Assembly (NCBI RefSeq): GCF_014748335.1
Contig: NZ_JAAVIY010000004.1
Coordinates: 1-64,000, forward strand
DNA from: Flavobacterium selenitireducens
Lineage (GTDB): Bacteria; Bacteroidota; Bacteroidia; Flavobacteriales; Flavobacteriaceae
DNA: 64,000 bases
Direction of reading: 5' to 3'
Positions 57,953-64,000 of this stretch are shown piece after piece. The notes under the pieces were generated by a model, which ran no database searches, was not told where the DNA came from, and saw nothing but the letters and a program-made list of their open reading frames with translations. A program made the position numbers and the translations under genes. The stretch's first letter is position 1; each line of letters begins with the position of its first letter.

Positions 57953-60112
57953 TCAGGAAACGGTCATGGCGATTACCCTGTAAAACTCGTTTGGGTCGAA
58001 TGGTTTTGTGATGACGTCGTTCATTCCGTACGACAACAGCATTTCGCGATTTTCGTTGAGTGAGATCGCCGTGAGTGCTATGATTCTCGTGTGCTGGTCG
58101 AAGGTTCGGATGGTTTGCGTGGCGATCGTTCCGTTGATTCCCGGCAAATGTACATCCATCAAAACCAAGTCGTAATAATTGTTCTTGACGGCTTCGATGG
58201 CGTCTTCCCCGTTGTCGATGATTTCCACGAGCATCTGCTTTTTCTCGAGCATTTTGGAGGTGATCATCTGGTTGATTTTGTTGTCTTCGATGAGCAGCAC
58301 TTTTTTATTCACGAAAACATTTTCGTCGTAATCTTCGTCATGCGTGATGATTTGTCCCGAACTTACCTTGAAGTCGAGGTCGAACGAAAACGTCGATCCC
58401 TGTCCGATCTTGCTGAGCAACTGGATTTGGCCGCCAAGAATGTCAATGAGTTTTTTGCAGATGTTGAGCCCGAGACCGGTTCCTCCGTATTTGCGGTTGA
58501 TCTCTATCGAACCTTGGGAAAAACTGTCGAAAATCGATTCCTGCTTGTCTTCGGGAATCCCGATTCCGGTATCGATGATCTTGAAATGTATCGTCGCGAC
58601 TTCCTCCTCGAGTTTCATCATCTGGGCGATGACCTTGACCTGGCCGTTTTTTGTGAATTTTAAGGCGTTGTTGATGAGGTTCATGAAGATCTGGGACAAT
58701 TTCGTTGGATCTCCGATGAGGATGTCCGGAATGCGCCCGTCGATTTCTATCGTGTATTTGTTGTTGTTCGAGGCTGCGAGTTCCTTGAGCGAATTCTGGA
58801 TGTTTTCGAGTAACAGCTTGAGGTTGAAGTTGATGTTTTCGGCCACGACGTGGTTTGACTCGATGCGGTTGAACTCGAGGATCTCGTTGATGAACGTGAG
58901 CAGGTAATTGCCGGAAAACTGAAGCGAGGTCAGGTAATTGAGTTGGGATTTCTTAGGGTTTTCGTGTAGTAAAAGATGCGTGATCCCGTTGATGGCATTC
59001 AGCGGCGTGCGCAATTCGTGGCTTACGGTCGAAAGGAATTCCGCCCTTGCCTTCGACGCCTTTTCTGCTTTTTCCTTTGCCGCCTGAAGCTCGGTGTTTT
59101 TTTCCTTGAGCAGTACGTTCGACTGGTTCCGGATGATGTTGTTCTTGTAAAGCGACAAACTCAAAAGCGACAGGATCGAAATCAACGCGATGGCCAAAAT
59201 CGAGATCAGTTTGGCGAATTTGCTCGCCTTTTCCTGTTGCTTGTTCTCGTGGTTGAGCTGCTCGATTTTCTTGATGCGCTCGTCTTCCTTGAATTTGACG
59301 TAATCGTCGGCGCCCATTTTGGCTTTGTTGACCGACGTGATGCTGTCGCGCAGTTCCAGGTGTTTTTTGAGGAAAAGATGGGAATTGCGCAGGTCGGATA
59401 TTTTTTCGTATGCCTGGCTCAACACGATGTAAATCTGGGATTTGAGCTCGTAATTGCGATATTGCTCGTTGAGTTGAAGTGCCCGTGTAAGGTAATTGAT
59501 CGCCAGGTTGTTGCGGTTGCGGCCGGTTTCTATGGCGCCCATTTGATACAAGGCGTCGGCTTTTATTTTATAGGTGTCGTCCTTATCCGGAATGGCGATG
59601 ATACGCCCGAAAATATTCGCGGCTTCGTCGTTTTTGCCTTTTGCGCGATACAAAATCCCCTTTTGGAGATTCAGCAGTTCGATGGCGTCTGGAATCCGCA
59701 GCGCCTGATAGATCGTCTGGGCTTTGTCGAAAGTCGTTTCGGCATGGGAATAGTTTTCCTTCTGCATATAACACAAACCGAGATTGTAATAGGCATACGC
59801 TTGTTCGGCAGACGGTTTCAAGGTGTTGAACAATGCGATGGCGCGGTTGAGCACTTCGATGGCATCGTTGTATTTCTTGATTTCGATGTAGAGATTGGCA
59901 AGAGACAGGGACGCGCTGGCCTCGCTTTCGATGTCTTTGTTGCGACGCGCGTAATCGATTGCCTTTTGCGTGTAGTCGAGGGAATTGCGGTAATTGTTGA
60001 TGCGGGTGTTGAACTGGGCGAGCTCGATGTAGTAGTCCGAACTATCCACCGGCTTTTTTTGGGAATAGGCGCACGCGGTAAGCAAGAACACTAAGAATAG
60101 CAATCTCCTCAT
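57953..60112 (-). CDS. Hybrid sensor histidine kinase with TPR sensor
   Basis: A 719-residue hybrid kinase. Signal peptide (FLVFLLTACAYSQ), then six or so TPR repeats (about 25-265, e.g. QAYAYYNLGLCYMQKENYSH), a membrane helix near 302-320 (LISILAIALISILSLLSLSL), a coiled coil, a HisKA domain with His365 in STVSHELRTP, HATPase (LINNALKFTKNG, DTGIGIPEDKQESIF, GTGLGLNICKKL), and a receiver with Asp653 in LMDVHLPG. Periplasmic TPRs presumably sense a protein or peptide ligand. No partner response regulator is adjacent. Substrate and output unknown. Confidence 0.94.
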   Translation of the reverse strand: MRRLLFLVFLLTACAYSQKKPVDSSDYYIELAQFNTRINNYRNSLDYTQKAIDYARRNKDIESEASASLSLANLYIEIKKYNDAIEVLNRAIALFNTLKPSAEQAYAYYNLGLCYMQKENYSHAETTFDKAQTIYQALRIPDAIELLNLQKGILYRAKGKNDEAANIFGRIIAIPDKDDTYKIKADALYQMGAIETGRNRNNLAINYLTRALQLNEQYRNYELKSQIYIVLSQAYEKISDLRNSHLFLKKHLELRDSITSVNKAKMGADDYVKFKEDERIKKIEQLNHENKQQEKASKFAKLISILAIALISILSLLSLSLYKNNIIRNQSNVLLKEKNTELQAAKEKAEKASKARAEFLSTVSHELRTPLNAINGITHLLLHENPKKSQLNYLTSLQFSGNYLLTFINEILEFNRIESNHVVAENINFNLKLLLENIQNSLKELAASNNNKYTIEIDGRIPDILIGDPTKLSQIFMNLINNALKFTKNGQVKVIAQMMKLEEEVATIHFKIIDTGIGIPEDKQESIFDSFSQGSIEINRKYGGTGLGLNICKKLIDILGGQIQLLSKIGQGSTFSFDLDFKVSSGQIITHDEDYDENVFVNKKVLLIEDNKINQMITSKMLEKKQMLVEIIDNGEDAIEAVKNNYYDLVLMDVHLPGINGTIATQTIRTFDQHTRIIALTAISLNENREMLLSYGMNDVITKPFDPNEFYRVIAMTVS

Positions 60113-60151
60113 CAGTCCAGTTTGTTCGGTTAGGGAGCTAAATTTAGAGAA

Positions 60152-61147
60152 TTATTTCCGAATAAGGGAAATAAGGTCGACAAGACGTGCGGAATATCCG
60201 ATTTCGTTGTCATACCAACCCACGACCTTTACCATTTTACCGATGACGGATGTGAGTTGGGCGTCGAAAAGGCAGGAGTTGCGATTGCCCAAAATATCAA
60301 CCGAAACGATGGGATCTTCGGTATAAGCCAAAATGCCTTTCAGTTTGCCGGAAGCCGCATTTTTAAAAGCCAAGTTGATTTCCTCTATGGAAACCTCGTT
60401 TTTCACATAACAGGTAATGTCGGTGAGAGAGCCGTCAGGAACAGGGACGCGTATTCCGCTGCCGCCGATCTTGCCTTCCATTTCCGGAAAAATTTTGGTA
60501 AGCGCTTTGGCGGCGCCCGTCGTCGTCGGTACAATCGATTGGGACGCGCCTCTTGCCCGCCTGAGGTCTTTGTGCGGCTGGTCGTGCAGGCTTTGATCGG
60601 TAGTGTAGGAGTGGACCGTTGTGATATAAGCCTGTTCGATCCCGCAAAGCTCGTCGATAATCTTGATCATCGGGGCGGCGTTATTTGTCGTGCAACTCGC
60701 GTTCGAAAGAATCGTTTCCGATCCATCCAAAATGAAATCATTGACGCCAAGGACTACCGTTTTGATCTCATCGACCTCGCTCGGCGCAGCAAAAATCACC
60801 TTTTTCGCTCCGCTCAAAACATGTTCGTTGATTTCCTCGAACGTCTTGAATTTGCCCGTCGATTCGATGACGACATCCACATCGAATTTCGTCCAATCGA
60901 TGTTTTTGATCCCGCGCTCGTGCAGGAATGCAAAGTGCTTTTCCCCGATAATGATACCGTCGTGGTCAAACGAGACGTCCCTGTCGAGCACACCGTGTAT
61001 CGAATCGTATTTGGTAAGGTGCGACATCGTGCGGTTGTCTGCGATATCGTTGATGGCGACCACTTCAATCTCGGGATGATCCAAAAGCAGGCGAAAAAGA
61101 TTTCTTCCGATTCGGCCGAAACCGTTGATGGCGACGCGTGTTTTCAA
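60152..61147 (-). CDS. gap: Glyceraldehyde-3-phosphate dehydrogenase
   Basis: A 331-residue type I GAPDH. The NAD fold is GFGRIGRN with AINDIAD (Asp favours NAD over NADP), catalytic Cys152 is in SNASCTTNN, and the phosphate site is VHSYTTDQSLHD with GASQSIVPTTTGAA. It oxidises glyceraldehyde-3-phosphate in glycolysis. The sequence, with KYDSIHGVLDRDV and RARGASQS, resembles a secondary bacterial GAPDH class, and another copy may exist elsewhere. Followed by 79 nt to lipA. Confidence 0.96.
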   Translation of the reverse strand: MKTRVAINGFGRIGRNLFRLLLDHPEIEVVAINDIADNRTMSHLTKYDSIHGVLDRDVSFDHDGIIIGEKHFAFLHERGIKNIDWTKFDVDVVIESTGKFKTFEEINEHVLSGAKKVIFAAPSEVDEIKTVVLGVNDFILDGSETILSNASCTTNNAAPMIKIIDELCGIEQAYITTVHSYTTDQSLHDQPHKDLRRARGASQSIVPTTTGAAKALTKIFPEMEGKIGGSGIRVPVPDGSLTDITCYVKNEVSIEEINLAFKNAASGKLKGILAYTEDPIVSVDILGNRNSCLFDAQLTSVIGKMVKVVGWYDNEIGYSARLVDLISLIRK

Positions 61148-61226
61148 GGGTTATTTTTGGGTTTGAAGTTTAACGTTTAAGTTCAAATCTGAAGTTCGAT
61201 CAGGCGCAACTTAAACGTCAAACAAA

Positions 61227-62096
61227 TCAAAGAATATGCTTCTGGGCGTGATAAGACGAACGGACAAGCGCCCCGCTCTCTACATGACGAAAGCCCATTT
61301 CCTTGCCGATTTCCTCGTATTTCTTGAATTGCTCGGGTGTGATGAACTCCTTGACAGGCAAGTGTTTTTTCGACGGTTGCAAGTATTGTCCTATCGTGAC
61401 CACGTCTACATTGGCGTCGCGAAGATCGCGCATTGTCTGTATTACTTCCTCTTCTGTTTCCCCAAGGCCGAGCATGATGCCGGATTTGGTGCGTCTGATG
61501 CCTTTTTCCTTAAGGTATTTCAACACTTCAAGGCTTCTTTCGTATTTCGCCTGTATGCGTACCTCACGCGTCAATCGCCTTACGGTTTCCATGTTGTGGG
61601 AGACCACTTCAGGATCGGCCGCGACGATGCGGTCGAGGTTGCGCTCGTTCATTTGGAAATCAGGAATCAGCGTTTCTAAGGTCGTCTCGGGATTCATCCT
61701 TCTGATGGCCTTCACCGTCTCATACCAAATGATCGAACCCATGTCTTTCAGGTCATCGCGATCGACTGAAGTCACGACGGCATGTTTGATTTTCATCAGC
61801 TTGATCGAACGCGCCACTTTTTCAGGCTCGTCCCAATCTACCGTTTCCGGGCGTCCGGTCTTCACGCCGCAAAATCCGCACGAACGCGTACATACATTGC
61901 CCAGGATCATGAACGTCGCGGTGCCTTCGCCCCAGCATTCGCCCATGTTAGGGCAACTCCCTGACGTACAGATCGTGTTGAGTTTGTATTTGTCGACCAG
62001 CCCGCGCAGCTCGGTGTATTTTTGCCCGATCGGCAATTTTACCTTAAGCCATTTCGGCTTGCCCTGAGGCGGCGCAGATTCTAGAACGGTATTCAT
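61227..62096 (-). CDS. lipA: Lipoyl synthase
   Basis: A 289-residue radical SAM lipoyl synthase. The auxiliary cluster motif [13 protein letters not shown] (C-x4-C-x5-C) and the radical-[11 protein letters not shown] (C-x3-C-x2-C) are both present. [16 protein letters not shown] and [14 protein letters not shown] are typical. It inserts sulfur into octanoyl groups on lipoyl domains. A -7 box lies 19 nt upstream of the ATG. It is 79 nt upstream of gap, possibly one transcript. Confidence 0.97.
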   Translation of the reverse strand: MNTVLESAPPQGKPKWLKVKLPIGQKYTELRGLVDKYKLNTICTSGSCPNMGECWGEGTATFMILGNVCTRSCGFCGVKTGRPETVDWDEPEKVARSIKLMKIKHAVVTSVDRDDLKDMGSIIWYETVKAIRRMNPETTLETLIPDFQMNERNLDRIVAADPEVVSHNMETVRRLTREVRIQAKYERSLEVLKYLKEKGIRRTKSGIMLGLGETEEEVIQTMRDLRDANVDVVTIGQYLQPSKKHLPVKEFITPEQFKKYEEIGKEMGFRHVESGALVRSSYHAQKHIL

Positions 62097-62115
62097 GTCG
62101 TCGGTTTTAGAATGG

Positions 62116-62151
62116 CAAATTTAAGCAGAAAGTTTGTTAATTAAGTGCAAA
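62116..62151 (-). promoter_or_regulatory. Promoter of lipA
   Basis: Minus-strand TAAATTTG at 62116-62123, a perfect TAnnTTTG, 19 nt before the ATG; TTTG at 62148-62151, 24 nt upstream. Confidence 0.6.
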
Positions 62152-62246
62152 CTCAAAATGCGGTCGTGGTTATGAAATAAAGTGTTGGAATTTTGGGCGT
62201 TGCCGCTCCCCGAAAACTTGTCGAAAGGTCAAGAATCGTCGTCGCG

Positions 62247-62317
62247 GCCGGGCTGTCCGCTTCAATCTTTTGCTTCGCAGGCTGCGCAAAAGGATTTTCG
62301 CTATCATCCCTAACGCG
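62247..62317 (-). repeat. GGGATGATAGCG/GAAGCGGACAGCCCGG element
   Basis: Minus-strand copy of ~70 bp: GCGTTAGGGATGATAGCG at one end and TTGAAGCGGACAGCCCGG at the other, with CCTTTTGCGCAGCC and GCGAAGCAAAAG inverted in the middle. The surrounding 442-nt gap (62097-62538) holds this, two core repeats and the lipA promoter; no gene. Confidence 0.75.
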
Positions 62318-62375
62318 GGCATCCCGGCACGAAGCGTGGTAGTTGGAGGAAACTACTTTTAGCGTGGAGCGCGAT

Positions 62376-62413
62376 GCGTTTGGCGGCTCCGCTGCGCTGC
62401 GCCGCTGCTTTAA
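62376..62413. repeat. GCGGCTCCGCTGCGC core repeat, copy 1
   Basis: GCGTTTGGCGGCTCCGCTGC then GCTGCGCCGCTGCTTTAACC, nearly identical to 62465-62503 and related to the array at 1-252. Confidence 0.8.
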
Positions 62414-62464
62414 CCCATCAAGGAAGTTGACGCAAATTAATGTCAATAAATGTTGAGGAGTTGG

Positions 62465-62503
62465 GCGTTTGGCGGCTCCGCTGCGCTGCGCCGCTGCTTT
62501 TAA
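62465..62503. repeat. GCGGCTCCGCTGCGC core repeat, copy 2
   Basis: A direct repeat of the copy 89 nt upstream, differing by one inserted T near the end. It sits 36 nt beyond the stop of the MFS gene. Confidence 0.8.
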
Positions 62504-62538
62504 CCATTAGCCAGTTAACGGCTCAACAAAACAACGCC

Positions 62539-63783
62539 CTACTCCGTGAACTCCAGATCCCGTCCGTGCGTCTCGGGAATCGTAATCGTCGAATAGATCG
62601 CCAATGCGAAAACGACGATCCCGACGATGAGAGCCGAAAAAACGACATCAGTCCTGGCCTTGAAGAAATCAAATCCTAGCAACATCACCGGCAAAAGTCC
62701 GCGGACCATGTTAGGAACGGTCGTCGTAGCGGTACTGCGAACGTTGGTGCCGAATTGTTCGGCCGCGACCGTGACGAACATCGCCCAATAACCGGTACCC
62801 AAGCCGAGCCAGGCGCAAAAAAAGTAGTAATGCGCTTCGGATTTTGAACCTCCAAACAGCATAATGCAAATTCCGACAGCCGTAAAAAGCATCATATATA
62901 GGATGGCTTTCTTGCGCGAATGCAATGCATGTGAAATGAATCCGCTGGCGAAATCTCCCACCGAGATTCCGATATACGTCCACATGATGGCTTTGCCGGG
63001 ATTGATGCTGTCGATGCCGAAATAAGGGGCAAATTGGTTGCCCATCGTGGCCAAAATACCGACGCAGAACCAAGTCGGTAATCCGATTGCGATACATTTG
63101 AGGTATTTAATGAGTCGTCTTGTATTGGTGAAGAACGACAGGAAATTCCCTTTGGCTATGTGTTCTTTGTGCTCGATCTGCTGGAACATGCCGCTTTCAA
63201 GTACGCCGATTCTCAGGAACAGCAACATCAATCCCAAACCGCCTCCGATAAAATACGCCGTGGTCCAGTTGCCGGCCATTTCAACGGTGAGCTGTGCGAC
63301 GACCGCGCCTAGCAAGCCAAATCCGGCAACCATTGAGGTTCCGATCGCCCGCAGTTCTTTAGGCAAGCTTTCCGAGACCAACGTAATGCCCGCACCGAGT
63401 TCGCCCGCAAGCCCGATGCCGGCAATGAAACGCAGGCCGGCGTAAAGCCCCACGACGTTCGATGTTTGCAGATACGGAAGAAAGCCACATGCAATGTTGG
63501 CGAGCGAGTACACGAGAATCGATCCGAACAATACCGAAAGCCGACCTTTCTTATCGCCTAGGACGCCCCACAGAATGCCGCCCAAGAGCAATCCTGTCAT
63601 TTGGAAATTGAGGATGAGTGTTCCCGCCTTGTCGATGTCCACGTCGAGCGCCTCGAGGCTCGGAATGCGAACGATGCCAAAGAGAAGTAGGTCGTAAATA
63701 TCGACGAAATAGCCCAAAGCGGCTACGATGACGGGAAAACTGAACAGGTATTTCAGCTTTTCGGATAGGGTAAAGGTTTGCAT
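62539..63783 (-). CDS. MFS transporter
   Basis: A 414-residue major facilitator transporter with 12 predicted helices. The loop 2-3 motif reads GVLGDKKGRLSVLFG, helix 4 has RFIAGIGLAGELGAG, and the C-terminal end PETHGRDLEF resembles the PETKG motif of sugar- and acid-type MFS. The N-terminal VDIYDLLLFGIVR suits proton symporters of organic acids or sugars. Substrate unknown. No neighbouring metabolic gene suggests it. Single gene. Confidence 0.9.
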   Translation of the reverse strand: MQTFTLSEKLKYLFSFPVIVAALGYFVDIYDLLLFGIVRIPSLEALDVDIDKAGTLILNFQMTGLLLGGILWGVLGDKKGRLSVLFGSILVYSLANIACGFLPYLQTSNVVGLYAGLRFIAGIGLAGELGAGITLVSESLPKELRAIGTSMVAGFGLLGAVVAQLTVEMAGNWTTAYFIGGGLGLMLLFLRIGVLESGMFQQIEHKEHIAKGNFLSFFTNTRRLIKYLKCIAIGLPTWFCVGILATMGNQFAPYFGIDSINPGKAIMWTYIGISVGDFASGFISHALHSRKKAILYMMLFTAVGICIMLFGGSKSEAHYYFFCAWLGLGTGYWAMFVTVAAEQFGTNVRSTATTTVPNMVRGLLPVMLLGFDFFKARTDVVFSALIVGIVVFALAIYSTITIPETHGRDLEFTE

Positions 63784-63814
63784 GTCTGTTGGTTGGTTGG
63801 ACGAAGTTAATCAG

Positions 63815-64000
63815 ATAATTAAATAATTCGCCAATTCGATTATGGAATCTGACGAAACGCCACATTTGTTTATTTTAATAACTATTCTCCATCCTTCAGA
63901 TCCAAATGTCCATCTTAAAGACCTTCATCCAATCACCTAATTGTCTATTCACCTAGTCGTCTAATCATCTAATTACCCAATTACCTAATTCCCCAATCAT
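63815..64000. repeat. AATTCGCC/CTAATTACC microrepeat tract
   Basis: Two clusters: AATAATTCGCCAATTCGATT at 63820 and, from about 63925, CACCTAATTGTCTATTCACC then CTAATCATCTAATTACCCAA units, running off the window. Same family as 17031, 45236, 46801 and 46964. Confidence 0.65.

Noticed and set aside
1..64000. tRNA, rRNA, IS element or prophage
   Set aside because: No cloverleaf, 16S/23S stretches, transposase or phage genes were recognised by eye; a tRNA scan was not possible.

Overview
The window is a contiguous chromosomal segment of a Bacteroidota bacterium, almost certainly family Flavobacteriaceae and Flavobacterium-like, although its base composition (near half G+C by eye) is high for that genus. 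Support comes from many promoters of the Bacteroidota type (TAnnTTTG), a type B and a type A type IX secretion sorting domain on exported proteins, an ECF sigma/FecR/TonB-receptor module, STN-plug-barrel and regulatory-domain TonB receptors, and typical flavobacterial proteins (M61-PDZ peptidase, DUF2805, DUF4369, AqpZ, CdsZ). I see no phage, insertion sequence, CRISPR array, rRNA or tRNA.

Layout. 1-350: tandem ~76 bp GC-rich repeats. 353-10433: mostly minus-strand genes (DUF4369 lipoprotein, M61 peptidase, alpha/beta hydrolase, DUF2805, sterol-desaturase-like hydroxylase, DoxX, EamA, archaemetzincin, pentapeptide protein, luciferase-like oxidoreductase, TraB/TIKI-like protein). 10590-18429: L,D-transpeptidase, aquaporin Z, HtpG, lipocalin-like and OmpA-like lipoproteins, 3-methyladenine glycosylase, TetR-C regulator, ABC1/UbiB-like kinase. 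18690-18820: a likely small RNA. 18859-24400: ABC ATPase, S9 peptidase, KASIII with a coupled L,D-transpeptidase. 24453-31682: outer-membrane receptor and a 1531-residue type IX cargo with nine ~70-residue repeats. 32129-38442: argS, then SGNH / SGNH-with-LysM / MBOAT, overlapping genes that look like a surface or wall O-acetylation operon. 38601-44541: acidic lipoprotein, a predicted ~55-nt RNA, sigma/FecR/receptor operon, and a divergent LamG lipoprotein. 44542-47895: repeat-rich DNA with a 52-residue lipoprotein, ffh and folD. 48006-57804: HD phosphohydrolase, two small exported unknowns, RluF-type pseudouridine synthase, subtilase, hydrolase, a three-gene operon (unknown, Nif3-like, CdsZ-like) divergent from lpxK-punA. 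57953-63783: TPR hybrid histidine kinase, GAPDH, lipoyl synthase, MFS transporter.

Common threads. Envelope biology dominates: two L,D-transpeptidases, an OmpA-like lipoprotein, a possible O-acetylation operon, lpxK, two TonB receptors and several lipoproteins. At least four families of short intergenic repeats decorate the gaps. In five genes the -7 promoter box lies only 4-5 nt before the start codon, predicting leaderless or nearly leaderless mRNAs. The most promising leads are the SGNH/LysM/MBOAT operon, the two predicted small RNAs, the leaderless-promoter group and the nine-repeat secreted protein.
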